64,000 nt of DNA from Blastococcus sp. URHD0036 (GTDB lineage: Bacteria > Actinomycetota > Actinomycetes > Mycobacteriales > Geodermatophilaceae). Below are positions 34,756-43,585 of this stretch, in pieces; position 1 is the stretch's first letter; each line of letters opens with the position of its first letter. The notes under the pieces were generated by a model. It did no database searches, was not told the DNA's origin, and worked only from the letters and a program-made list of their open reading frames with translations. Location of the stretch: positions 156,351 to 220,350 of the forward strand of contig NZ_JNIK01000004.1 in NCBI RefSeq assembly GCF_000701365.1, written 5' to 3'. A program made the position numbers and the translations under genes.

Positions 34756-37040
34756 CGTCGCCCCGGCGGCTCCGGGTCGCCTTCGTCGTCCCCGACCTGG
34801 GTCTCGGCGGGGCGGAACGGCACGTGACGACGCTGACGGGCCGGCTCGACCGCCGGCGGTTCGAGCCATCGGTCATCTGCCTCGGACGCGAGGGGGAGCT
34901 GTTCCCCACGCTGGCGGACGACGGGGTGCCGGCCGTCGCCCTGCACCGGACCAAGCGGCAGGCCCTGCGGTGCCTGGTCGACCTGGTACGCGAGTTGAGG
35001 AGGACCGCGCCGGACGTGGTGGTGCTCCGCGGGTACAGCGCGGAGCTGCTCGGCCGGGCGGCCGCCGTCCTCGCGCGCGTTCCGCGCACGGTCGTGTGGA
35101 TCCACAACTGCGGCGACATCGAGCGTCGCGGCGCGGTGCGGCGGGTGACGGACGCCGTCCTCGGCCCGGTCACCGACGCGTACTTCGGGGTCGCGCACGG
35201 GCAGGTCCCCTATCTGGTGGACGAGCTGCGCGTGCCACGCCGGAAGGTGCGTGTCATCCAGAACGGGGTGGACCCCTCGCTGTTCGACGGCCGGAGGAAC
35301 GCGGCGGTCAGGACGGCCCTGGGGCTGCGTGAGGACGACCTCGTGGTCGGCATCGTGGCCGCGCTGCGACCGGAGAAGGACCACGAGACGTTCCTCCGGG
35401 CGGCTGCGCTGGTGGCTGCCGAGGATCCGAGGGCCCGGTTCCTGATCGTCGGCGACGGTGCCCGACGGGCCTCGCTCCAGGAGCTGGCCGCCCGGCTGGA
35501 CCTCGCCGGACGGGTGGTCTTCGCCGGTGCCCGGAGCGACGTCTCCGCCGTGCTGTCGGCGATCGACGTGTTCGTGCTCAGCTCCCGCACGATCGAGTGC
35601 TTCCCGATGGCGCTGCTCGAGGCGATGGCCTCGTCGCGACCCGCGGTGTGCACCGCCGTGGGAGGTGTTCCCGAGATGCTGGACGACGGGGTCACCGGCT
35701 ACCTGGTGCCTCCCCGGGATCCCGGGGCCCTGGCGGAACGGCTGCTCGTGCTGCTGCGGGACGACGGGGCCCGCCGCGACTTCGGGAGGGCTGCCCGGAC
35801 CCGCGTGGAGCGGGAGTTCACCCTCCAGCGCAGCGTCGAGGAAGCGCAGCGGCGACTCCTCGAGGTCGCACGACGCCCGCGAGGAGGCGACGTGGCGCGC
35901 CGGCCGCTCCGTCTGGCCTTCGTGCTGGACGAGACGGCGGTCGGCGGCGTGGAGAAGCTGATGCTCGACGTCTTCCGGTCCTTCGACCCGGCCGTCGTGG
36001 AGCCGGTGCTCATCTGCCTCCGGACGCCGGGGCCGCTCGCCGACGCCTACCGGGGGGCGGGGTTCCCGGTCGAGGTGATGGGCCGCACCGGGAGGTTCGA
36101 CCCGCGGACCCTGCCCCGGCTGGCCGCGACCCTGCGCCGACGCGACGTGGACGCGGTGCTCGTTCCGCATCACCACCGCGCGGCACTGGCCCTCGGCCGG
36201 CTGGCAGCCCGGGTGGCCCGCGTGCCGGTGACCCTGGTGGCCGCCCACGACATGGACCTCACCAGCGTCGGTGGGCAGGTCCTGCCCCGGTGGGCCGTCA
36301 ACACACTGGGGGAGACCGACGCCCTGGTCCTCCTGGCCCCCAGCCAGGGGGAGTACCTGCGCCGGGAGGAAGGGGTCGGCCGCCGTCCCTGGAGCCGGAC
36401 GCGGGAGGTCGTGATCCCGAACGGCGTCCGGGTGGGACCGCTGCCGGACGAGGCGGCGCGGCGCGAGGCGAGGGCCCGCCTCGGCCTCCCCGCCGACGCC
36501 TTCGTGGCCGGGATCGTCGCCCGGTTGAGCGCTCAGAAGGCCCACCACGTGCTCTTCGAGGCCTTCGCGATCCTCCGCCGGTCACATCCGCTCGCGCAGC
36601 TGGTCGTGGTCGGCGGCGGCCCCCGCGACCGGGAGCTCCGGGCGCTGGCGACGGACCTCGGGCTCGGGGACGCCGTGCACTTCACGGGCGTCCTGAGCGA
36701 TGTCGCCGCGGTGCTGCCCGCCCTCGACGTCTCCTGCCTGTCCTCGGTCCACGAGGGCGTTCCGATGGCGGTCATCGAGTCCATGGCATCCGGGATCCCG
36801 GTGGTGGCGACCGACTGCGGGGCGATGCGTGACCTGATCGTGGACGGGGCGCAGGGGTTCCTGGTGTCGGTCGGGGACGCTGCGGCGCTGGCCGATCGGC
36901 TGCGCCGCCTGGCCGGGGATCAGGACCTGCGGAGGCGGATGGGAGCGGCCGGCCGCAGACACGTGGTGGAGCACCACCGGATCGAGCACACGGCACGCGG
37001 CTACGAGGAGTTGCTGATGGACCTGGTGGATTCCCGATGA
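34752..37040 (+). CDS. Tandem fusion of two GT4 glycosyltransferases
   Basis: 762 residues with two complete GT-B units. Unit 1 (1-380): VPDLGLGGAERHV, VIQNGVDPSLF, ALRPEKDHETFL, FPMALLEAMASSRPAV. Unit 2 (381-762): VLDETAVGGVEKLM, VIPNGVRVG, ARLSAQKAHHVLFEAF, GVPMAVIESMASGIPVV. Each has its own E-x7-E donor motif, so one chain could add two consecutive sugars. A GAGGAGG site followed by GTG at 35892, exactly at the unit boundary, suggests that unit 2 may also be made separately, or that the genes were once separate. ATGA overlaps link both flanking genes. Confidence 0.9.
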   Translation: MTSPRRLRVAFVVPDLGLGGAERHVTTLTGRLDRRRFEPSVICLGREGELFPTLADDGVPAVALHRTKRQALRCLVDLVRELRRTAPDVVVLRGYSAELLGRAAAVLARVPRTVVWIHNCGDIERRGAVRRVTDAVLGPVTDAYFGVAHGQVPYLVDELRVPRRKVRVIQNGVDPSLFDGRRNAAVRTALGLREDDLVVGIVAALRPEKDHETFLRAAALVAAEDPRARFLIVGDGARRASLQELAARLDLAGRVVFAGARSDVSAVLSAIDVFVLSSRTIECFPMALLEAMASSRPAVCTAVGGVPEMLDDGVTGYLVPPRDPGALAERLLVLLRDDGARRDFGRAARTRVEREFTLQRSVEEAQRRLLEVARRPRGGDVARRPLRLAFVLDETAVGGVEKLMLDVFRSFDPAVVEPVLICLRTPGPLADAYRGAGFPVEVMGRTGRFDPRTLPRLAATLRRRDVDAVLVPHHHRAALALGRLAARVARVPVTLVAAHDMDLTSVGGQVLPRWAVNTLGETDALVLLAPSQGEYLRREEGVGRRPWSRTREVVIPNGVRVGPLPDEAARREARARLGLPADAFVAGIVARLSAQKAHHVLFEAFAILRRSHPLAQLVVVGGGPRDRELRALATDLGLGDAVHFTGVLSDVAAVLPALDVSCLSSVHEGVPMAVIESMASGIPVVATDCGAMRDLIVDGAQGFLVSVGDAAALADRLRRLAGDQDLRRRMGAAGRRHVVEHHRIEHTARGYEELLMDLVDSR
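35881..35894 (+). promoter_or_regulatory. Internal ribosome binding site and GTG at the fusion boundary
   Basis: GAGGAGG at 35881-35887 lies 4 bases before in-frame GTG 35892, which would begin the second glycosyltransferase unit at VARRPLRLAF. Its fit to the consensus is better than that of many true starts in this window. Confidence 0.5.
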
Positions 37041-38230
37041 GCCGGCACGTCCTGATCCTGGTGGAGAACCTGCCCGTTCCGTTCGACCGCCGGGTCTGGC
37101 AGGAGAGCCGCGCCCTGGTGGAGGCCGGCTACGAGGTCACCGTCATCTGCCCGAAGGGGACCGACGCGCAGGAGAGCGAGGTGACCCTCGAGGGCGTCCA
37201 CGTCCTCCGGTATCCGCTGCGTCCCGCCCAGGGCGGTCCGCTCGGCTTCCTGCGCGAGTACGGCGCGGCGATGTTCCACACGGCCAGGCTCGCGCTGCGC
37301 GTCGCCCGGACACGCCGGGTCGACGTCGTGCATGCGTGCAACCCGCCCGATCTGCTCTTCCTGGTCGCGCTGCTCCTGCGTCCCACGGGCACCCGGTTCG
37401 TCTTCGACCACCACGACCTGGTCCCGGAGCTGTTCCTCTCCCGATTCGCCGGAGGCGGCCGCGCGCTCTACTGGGTGACGCGGGCGCTGGAGTGGCTCAC
37501 GTTCCGGTGTGCCGACGGCGTGATCTCGACGAACGAGAGCTACCGGGCGGTGGCCACCGGCCGAGGGGGCGTGGACCCGGGCCGGGTGGTGGTGGTCCGC
37601 AGCGGACCGGACCTGTCCCGGTTCGTCCAGCGGCCGCCGGATCCCGACCTCCGTCGGGGGAAGCGGTACCTCGCGGCCTATCTCGGTGTCATGGGCCCGC
37701 AGGACGGCGTGGACTACGCGCTCCGCGCCCTGCACGTGCTGAGGAACGACCTGGGGCGCGAGGACCTGCACTGCATCTTCATGGGTTCCGGCGACGTCTA
37801 CGAGCAGATGGTCGAGCTGAGCCTGGAGCTCGGGCTCGAGAACGTCGTCGAGTTCACGGGTCGGGTCCCCGACGAGTTCGTCCAACGCTGCCTGTCGACC
37901 GCCGACGTGTGCCTCTCACCGGACCCGAAGAACCCGCTCAACGACGTCTCGACCATGAACAAGGTGCTGGAGTACATGGCGATGGGCCGGCCCGTCGTGT
38001 CCTTCGACCTGGCGGAGGCGCGGGTGTCGGCCGGGGACGCGGCCGTGTACGCGCCCGCGAACGACGTGCGCGCGTTCGCGGTGGAGATCGACGGGCTCCT
38101 GTGCGACGAGCAGCAGCGGCGGGCCATGAGCCTGCAGGGACGGCAGCGCATCGAGTCCGAGCTGTCCTGGGACCGGTCCCGCGAGGTACTGGTGGACTTC
38201 TACGGTCGGTTGACCGGTTCCGCCGGCTGA
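37037..38230 (+). CDS. WbuB-like GT4 glycosyltransferase
   Basis: 397 residues. VLILVENLPVPFDRRVWQES at the N-terminus is characteristic of a capsule GT4 subgroup, followed by VTVICPKG, VVHACNPPDLLFLVA, FDHHDLVPELF and the C-terminal LSPDPKNPLNDVSTMNKVLEYMAMGRPVV, where the usual E-x7-E is replaced by a K-V-L-E-Y-M-A pattern. ATG overlaps the preceding stop (ATGA). Last gene of the operon starting at 30585; its end overlaps the convergent flippase gene by 31 bases. Confidence 0.92.
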   Translation: MSRHVLILVENLPVPFDRRVWQESRALVEAGYEVTVICPKGTDAQESEVTLEGVHVLRYPLRPAQGGPLGFLREYGAAMFHTARLALRVARTRRVDVVHACNPPDLLFLVALLLRPTGTRFVFDHHDLVPELFLSRFAGGGRALYWVTRALEWLTFRCADGVISTNESYRAVATGRGGVDPGRVVVVRSGPDLSRFVQRPPDPDLRRGKRYLAAYLGVMGPQDGVDYALRALHVLRNDLGREDLHCIFMGSGDVYEQMVELSLELGLENVVEFTGRVPDEFVQRCLSTADVCLSPDPKNPLNDVSTMNKVLEYMAMGRPVVSFDLAEARVSAGDAAVYAPANDVRAFAVEIDGLLCDEQQRRAMSLQGRQRIESELSWDRSREVLVDFYGRLTGSAG

Positions 38231-39858
38231 GGGGCGGCCCGGTCCGGCTCCCGGGTCCTGGCGGCGCCTGCCTTGCGCGCGACGGCTCGTACGACCTCGG
38301 CGGCGAGTGCGGTGAGGTCGGTGAAGGTGGTCCGGGCGAGGACGCGGAGTGCCAGGGCGTACACCGCCAGGAAGACGACGACGTCCAGCGCCATGGTCGC
38401 CAGTCCCGAGGTCCCGCGACTCTCGGACTGCAGCCACACGAGTTCGAGGGTGGCGACCACGGCGTAGCCGAGCAGCGCGCTCAGCACCGCCGGTGCCGTG
38501 GCGCTGAGGGTCTGGCGCCGGGAGACCCCCACGACGGGAGCGGCGGTCCAGGCCACGACCACACCGAGGATCAGCGCGGTCAGCGAGATCGAGAGACCCA
38601 CCCCGACCAGCCCCAGCGGGCCGATGAGGACGAGTAGCAGGACCACGCTCAGGGTCGTCTCCGTGACCGTGAACCTGTTGAGCAGCCGGGTACGTCCGGC
38701 GCCCTTGATGGCCTCCTCGCCGACCGTCATCATCGACTTGCCCAGTCCGAGCCCCGCCATGGCGACGAGGACCTCGCCGGTGCCGCGCCACTCCTCCCCG
38801 AGGACGAGGACCACGAGCGGCACCCCGATCGCGATGATGATCGCCGCCATCCCCGCGGCGGCGGCCACCGAGAGCCGGAGAGCCTGCAGATATCCGGCCT
38901 GGAATCTGCCGCGATCGCGGGAGAGCCGGGAGAACGCGGGGAACAGGGAGTTCGACCCCGCCTCGACGAGTGCCATGACGGGGATGCGGGCGATCCGCTC
39001 GCCGTATCGCAGTAGTCCCAGCTCCCCGGCGCCCAGAACTCTCCCGGTGACCACCGCCTGGACCACCTTCTGCCCCCGATCGGCGAGCATCCCGAGGACG
39101 AGGGGAAAGCCGTATCCCGCGAGTTGCCGCCACGTCCGGTACGACGGACGGGTCCTCCCGGGACGCCAACGGCAGATCCACCAGAGGGTGAGCACCCACA
39201 CGAGCGAGGAGGCGTAGCTCCCCAGGACCATGCTCCAGACGCCGAGGCCCAGAGCGGCGGCCGTGACGGCGACGACGGCGAAGGTCGCCGACGCGGCGGG
39301 GCCCACGATCAAGCGCCGTTGCACGCTGAACTCCCGCTGCAGCAGCGCCTCCGGGACGTTGGTCAGCGCGAAGAGGAGGAGGCCTCCGGACATGGCGGCG
39401 GCCACGAGCCCCGCAGTGCGGCTCTCGAAGACGTGCCCGATCACGGGGGCCGCCATCAGGGCGAGCAGTGCCATCAGGGCACCCGTCCCGAGGGTCACCC
39501 AGAACACCGTCGCGGCCGCCTCGTCGAGGTCGGCGTCGGGGTCCCGGTGGACCAGACCCGAACGGAGTCCGCCTTCGACGAAGTTGCCGACGAACGTGGT
39601 CAGGACGCTGCCCGCCACGAACAGGCCGACCTCCGTCGGCGTCAGCAACCGCGCCAGGGCGACGGTCTGCCCGAGGCTGATCAGCTCACCGACGACGAGT
39701 GCCACCGCTGACGCACCGGCGACCTTGCCGATGCGGGAGCGGAGCGAGCCGCCCTCGGGCGCGGCCGGGGGACGCGCGACCTCGTGCTCGGTGATGACCC
39801 CGCTGCCGGCCTCCTCGACCGGGCGGCGTCCCGATGTGGGCGGTGACGAGTCAGACAA
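38200..39858 (-). CDS. Wzx-type polysaccharide flippase (second copy)
   Basis: About 552 residues with some 12-14 membrane helices. The N-terminal module SLGQTVALARLLTPTEVGLFVAGS is typical of MOP-superfamily polysaccharide exporters, followed by REFSVQRRLIVGPAA and YGFPLVLGMLADRGQKVV. The family's usual features are present and no truncation is seen. No ATG fits; TTG 39858, overlapping the upstream pyruvyl transferase stop by 8 bases, is the best start by coupling but lacks a strong ribosome binding site. Longer frames upstream are shadows. Likely translocates the pyruvylated repeat unit. Confidence 0.85.
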   Translation of the reverse strand: MSDSSPPTSGRRPVEEAGSGVITEHEVARPPAAPEGGSLRSRIGKVAGASAVALVVGELISLGQTVALARLLTPTEVGLFVAGSVLTTFVGNFVEGGLRSGLVHRDPDADLDEAAATVFWVTLGTGALMALLALMAAPVIGHVFESRTAGLVAAAMSGGLLLFALTNVPEALLQREFSVQRRLIVGPAASATFAVVAVTAAALGLGVWSMVLGSYASSLVWVLTLWWICRWRPGRTRPSYRTWRQLAGYGFPLVLGMLADRGQKVVQAVVTGRVLGAGELGLLRYGERIARIPVMALVEAGSNSLFPAFSRLSRDRGRFQAGYLQALRLSVAAAAGMAAIIIAIGVPLVVLVLGEEWRGTGEVLVAMAGLGLGKSMMTVGEEAIKGAGRTRLLNRFTVTETTLSVVLLLVLIGPLGLVGVGLSISLTALILGVVVAWTAAPVVGVSRRQTLSATAPAVLSALLGYAVVATLELVWLQSESRGTSGLATMALDVVVFLAVYALALRVLARTTFTDLTALAAEVVRAVARKAGAARTREPDRAAPQPAEPVNRP

Positions 39859-41245
39859 GGTCGCAGACCCGCTGGAAGGTCGTCCGGCTGCGTGCGATCT
39901 GCTCGGCCGCGCCGGCCAGCAGAGCCGGCCTCGCCTGCGGGGCCTGCGCCCATGCCGAGCCGATCGCGGTGGAGAGCCGCTCGGTGAGGTCGTCGCCGTC
40001 GATCCGGACGAGATGCAGGCCGGTCCCGAACATGTCCGCCAGGCCGAGGAACTTGTCGTCGTAGTACACCGACGAGGTGAGGGCGACCACGGAGATCCCC
40101 TGGGACAGCGCGAAGACGGCGGCGTGGTAGGCGCCGGTGACCATGACGCGGCAGCGGCCCACCTGCGCGGCGACCTCCTGGGGGCGGGCGAAGCGATGCG
40201 GGGGGCGGCTCCCCCGCTCGAGGCCCTCGACCAGTGGCAGGGTCGACCGGCGGTCCTCGGAGCGGATCTCACTGATGATGACGGGCACCACCTGGGTGGC
40301 CAACTCCCGGACGGCGGTCCGCAGGGCGCGGCCGACCGACCTCCTGGCGGCGTCGCTGACTGGCGAGTATCCCGCGATGCGCAGGCAGATCCCCAGCCCC
40401 TGACCGAGTTCGCGCGGGCGCTGCGAGTACGCCAGTTCGATCGCATCGTCGCCCGTGACGACGACGCGGCACGACGGGACACCGGCCCGATCGAGCAGCG
40501 CCGGCCCCCGCCTCCCCTCACGCAGCGCGATCACGTCGACGGACGGCAGCACCTCTGCCGCTCGGGACACCAGCCAGGGCTCCTCGATCGGACCCAGGCC
40601 CTGCCCCAGCATGGCGGTGGGGACCCCGTGTCGGCGGGCGTACTCGAGGAGGCTGAGGACGCGGGCCGACTGACGCGGGTCCGCATCAGCGAGATATCCG
40701 CCGCCGAGAGCGACGACGAGGGACGACGCCGCGGCAGCCGCCCGCGTGTTCGGCGGCAGATCCCGGGAGGGGGCCGTCGGCGGTGCCTCCTCCGGACCCA
40801 GGCCGTGGCCCCGGTCGTGTCGCCGCCGCCGCAGCGCACGCACCAGTTGGTCCGCCGTCGCGCGTGCCTGACCGGCCGTCCGCCGTAGCCACCCCGCTGC
40901 TTCGACGCGACCGATGGCGTAGGGACCCACGGCACGCGGGCCCAGCGCCCCGGCGAGACGGGCCAGCGGGCCGGCCGAACGCCAGGCGGAACGCGCCCAT
41001 GGCTCGATCGGATCGACCCCAGGGAAGTAGGCGCGCAGCAGCGCGGGGGTCTCGGTGAGCACGCCGATGCGGCCTCGGGGCCACCTGGCCCGTAGCCGCC
41101 GGATGGTCACCTCGAGCATCGCAAGGTCCCCCATGTTCTGGAGCCAGTACTCGCTGCTGTCGATGAGGATCCGAGGCGCGTCGTCGGGCGGCGGCTCCTG
41201 GGCGGTAGCGCTGATCGGCGCGGACACTCCCCGTGGCTCAGTCAT
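39851..41245 (-). CDS. Polysaccharide pyruvyl transferase family protein
   Basis: 464 residues of the WcaK/CsaB type, which adds ketal-linked pyruvate from phosphoenolpyruvate to a sugar. Seen: NMGDLAMLEVTIRRLR at the N-terminus, VVALGGGYLAD (glycine-rich loop), TAMLGQGLGPIEE, VIALREGRRG, VTGDDAIEL and VTGAYHAAVFALSQGISVVAL with the His expected in this family. A charged insert (about 135-170) is unusual and probably an exposed loop. ATG 41245 overlaps the CapK-like gene's stop by 8 bases. Pyruvylation would add negative charge to the polymer. Confidence 0.88.
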   Translation of the reverse strand: MTEPRGVSAPISATAQEPPPDDAPRILIDSSEYWLQNMGDLAMLEVTIRRLRARWPRGRIGVLTETPALLRAYFPGVDPIEPWARSAWRSAGPLARLAGALGPRAVGPYAIGRVEAAGWLRRTAGQARATADQLVRALRRRRHDRGHGLGPEEAPPTAPSRDLPPNTRAAAAASSLVVALGGGYLADADPRQSARVLSLLEYARRHGVPTAMLGQGLGPIEEPWLVSRAAEVLPSVDVIALREGRRGPALLDRAGVPSCRVVVTGDDAIELAYSQRPRELGQGLGICLRIAGYSPVSDAARRSVGRALRTAVRELATQVVPVIISEIRSEDRRSTLPLVEGLERGSRPPHRFARPQEVAAQVGRCRVMVTGAYHAAVFALSQGISVVALTSSVYYDDKFLGLADMFGTGLHLVRIDGDDLTERLSTAIGSAWAQAPQARPALLAGAAEQIARSRTTFQRVCDLV

Positions 41246-42485
41246 GGGGCGCTCGCACCGCTGCCTTCAGCTTTCCGCTCGAGTCGCGGGGGACGGCGTC
41301 CATGATCTGGAAGGTGACGGTCTGGCCGGGGCCGAAGTAGGTGTCGACGTTCTTGCGGGCCTGTCGCTGCACCGCGGAGAGGTCGGTGCTGTCCGTGGGG
41401 CACAGGCGGAACTCGAAGTGGCCGGGGGCGAGTTGGGCGACCTGGACCTCGCGCAGGCCGGTCAAGTTCTTGATCACCGTGTGCGGCAAGGGGAGTGGTC
41501 GTCCGTCGGCGGAGGTGAAGGTGTCCTCGACCCGGCCGTCGATCCGGCCCAGCAGCGGGAACGCCCGCCCGCAGGGGCAGGGGCCGGCGGGGGCGGGCCC
41601 GACCTCGTCCCCGGTGCGGTAGCGGAACAGCGGGAAGCCCCAGTTGTGCAGCGGGGTCCCGACGATCTCCCAGGAGTCGGTCCGGCCGGGCACCGGGAGC
41701 AGTTCGGTGATGCCGTAGTCGGGGAACTGGTGGTAGCCGCCGGCTTCGCAGTTGCCGGCCATCGCGACCCGCTCGGTCTGCCCGTAGTGGTCCACGACGG
41801 GGCCGACGTAGACCTGCTGCATCAACGCGCGCTGCTCGGCGGTGATCACCTCGGAGGAGGTGATCACCGCGGTGACCGGCAGCCGCTGCCCGGCGTCCTC
41901 CAGCAGGCAGCCCAGCGCGGTGATGCTGGAGGGCCAGCCCTCGATCACCTGTGGATCGAACGCCCGGATCTCCTCCAGCAGGCGGGGCAGCCGGTCCGGG
42001 TCGAGGCGATAGCTGGAGATGGTCAACTGACGGGCCCCCGGCACCTGACGCGTCAGCACTCCGGTGCCGTGCGGATCCGGGTCATGGCTCCGCAGCACCA
42101 AGCTGCGCGGCCGGTGCGGTATCCCGAACCATGCCCACTGGCGCTGCAGTGTGGCGAGCTCGTAGGCCGACGAGCCTGCGGTTCGGTGGACGGTGACCAC
42201 CTGGCCGGAGGTGCCGCTGGAGTGCGCTGTCCACATCGCCTTGCTCGGGTAGACCCGGAACCGGTCGGGACGGCGCGCCAGGTCGTGGCGTTCCAGCAGG
42301 GGCAGCCGGGGCAGGTCGGCGAGCGTCCGGATCGACCTCGGGTCCACCCGCGACGCTGCGAACCACTCCCGGTAGAACGGCGATCGGGACGCGGCCAGCC
42401 GCACCATGGCCCGCAGCCGACGTTCCTGGTAGCCGACGATCTCCTCCGGCGACGCCCGCTCCATCCGCCGCAGGGTCCAGCGCAT
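41238..42485 (-). CDS. CapK-like adenylate-forming enzyme
   Basis: 415 residues in the phenylacetate-CoA ligase/CapK branch of the ANL superfamily, which activates acids as adenylates. Seen: SSGTSGQVVTVH (phosphate loop), VVDHYGQTERVAMAG, FPLFRYRTGDEVG, PCPCGR and RDSSGKLK with the C-terminal catalytic Lys. CapK-type proteins recur in capsule loci but their acid substrate is not settled. ATG 42485 follows GAGGGG; GTG 42554 would add 23 residues that could complete the N-terminal helix, so the start is open. Operon with the methyltransferase upstream and the pyruvyl transferase downstream. Confidence 0.85.
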   Translation of the reverse strand: MRWTLRRMERASPEEIVGYQERRLRAMVRLAASRSPFYREWFAASRVDPRSIRTLADLPRLPLLERHDLARRPDRFRVYPSKAMWTAHSSGTSGQVVTVHRTAGSSAYELATLQRQWAWFGIPHRPRSLVLRSHDPDPHGTGVLTRQVPGARQLTISSYRLDPDRLPRLLEEIRAFDPQVIEGWPSSITALGCLLEDAGQRLPVTAVITSSEVITAEQRALMQQVYVGPVVDHYGQTERVAMAGNCEAGGYHQFPDYGITELLPVPGRTDSWEIVGTPLHNWGFPLFRYRTGDEVGPAPAGPCPCGRAFPLLGRIDGRVEDTFTSADGRPLPLPHTVIKNLTGLREVQVAQLAPGHFEFRLCPTDSTDLSAVQRQARKNVDTYFGPGQTVTFQIMDAVPRDSSGKLKAAVRAPHD

Positions 42486-42622
42486 CCCGCCCCTCAACGG
42501 GAACGCGTGCCGCAGACGGTGCTGCAGGCTCGCATGCCTCCCGGGCGGCGCCACCGGCGAAGTGTGCCACGAACGACACCGGATCCAGGACGGTGTGACC
42601 GCCCGTGCGGAGTCGACAGGTG

Positions 42623-43375
42623 TCAGCGGCGGCGGGCCTCGATGGCGAGGTCGCGACCCATGAGCATCCGCTCGAGCACTGCTCGCCACGGGCGCTCGAG
42701 TCCGGCTCGCTTGCAGCCACCTCTGATGATCCGGCCGTTGAGCACGCGGAGGATCCCCCGGTCTCCTGCAGGTTGCAGCGACCTGACGCGCAGGTCCGAG
42801 AAGCCACTGGCAGCCAGCATGCTGCGCAGGTCCCCCAGCCGTGGCCAGTTGCGGAGCATCCCCTCACTCGTCGGCTTCAGCTGACTCCATCGACGCCACA
42901 CGAAGCCGTTCTGGCTCATCAGCAGGAACACGCCGCCGGGGCGCAGCAGTTCCGCGACGCGGCGGATGTAACCGGCCTGGTCGGCGACGTGGGCGATCAC
43001 CTCGGAGCTGATCACCAGGTCGAACGGCCCGACGAGCGGCGCGTTCGCGACGTCACCCGCGACGAAGCGGACGCGGGGGAACTCCTGCTTGGCGTGCTCC
43101 ACCGCTGCCGGGGCGAGATCGATCCCCGTGACCTCACCGAGGTCGGTGAGCGACGCGCCCAGCCATCCCGTCCCGCATCCGAAGTCGAGGATGCGGAGGG
43201 GCCGGTCCTCGTCCATCGACGCGGTCAGGCGATCCGCAGCCCGGCGCACCCAGCGCAGCTGTCGCAGTTGGAGCGGGCTCCGGTCGGAGAAGGCGTGATG
43301 GGCGAGGTTCCACTCACCCCAGAAGCGGACCTGCGTCTCCAGAGAGGGACCAGTCCGCTCCGCGGGCGCGTCGAC
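42623..43375 (-). CDS. Class I SAM-dependent methyltransferase
   Basis: About 250 residues. LRILDFGCGTGWLGASL (motif I), VTGIDLAPAAVEHAK, FVAGDVANAPLVGPFDLVISSEVIAHV and LLRPGGVFLLMSQNG define a Methyltransf_11/23-like enzyme; the basic C-terminus could touch membrane. ATG 43375 is chosen because TACGGT lies 6 bases upstream, fitting a leaderless transcript; ATG 43414 is an alternative, with GAGG close by. First gene of the minus operon running to the flippase; divergent from the heparinase-like gene. Substrate is probably a sugar or glycolipid. Confidence 0.83.
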   Translation of the reverse strand, partial: VDAPAERTGPSLETQVRFWGEWNLAHHAFSDRSPLQLRQLRWVRRAADRLTASMDEDRPLRILDFGCGTGWLGASLTDLGEVTGIDLAPAAVEHAKQEFPRVRFVAGDVANAPLVGPFDLVISSEVIAHVADQAGYIRRVAELLRPGGVFLLMSQNGFVWRRWSQLKPTSEGMLRNWPRLGDLRSMLAASGFSDLRVRSLQPAGDRGILRVLNGRIIRGGCKRAGLERPWRAVLERMLMGRDLAIEARRR

Positions 43376-43585
43376 CATCGCCGCACCGTAGGGGGAGCCC
43401 GTACCGGTGTCCATGACCTCGTGTCTGCGGCGCTCGCACGATCGGGCTCGGCCTCGTCGACGGCGGTGCGTGGTTGGCTGCCACGGATTCGGGCCGGGGC
43501 GGGCCGGGCCGACAGTGATCAGCCGGTGCCGGTGCCGCAGTCGCCGTCGCCGTCGTGCGCGCGGACCGTGGAACAGGGGGGTCTG

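Noticed and set aside
42605..43585. Open frame running into the heparinase-like gene from upstream
   Set aside because: This part is antisense to the methyltransferase gene and has no conserved motif; the lyase begins at ATG 43586 with a purine-rich site.
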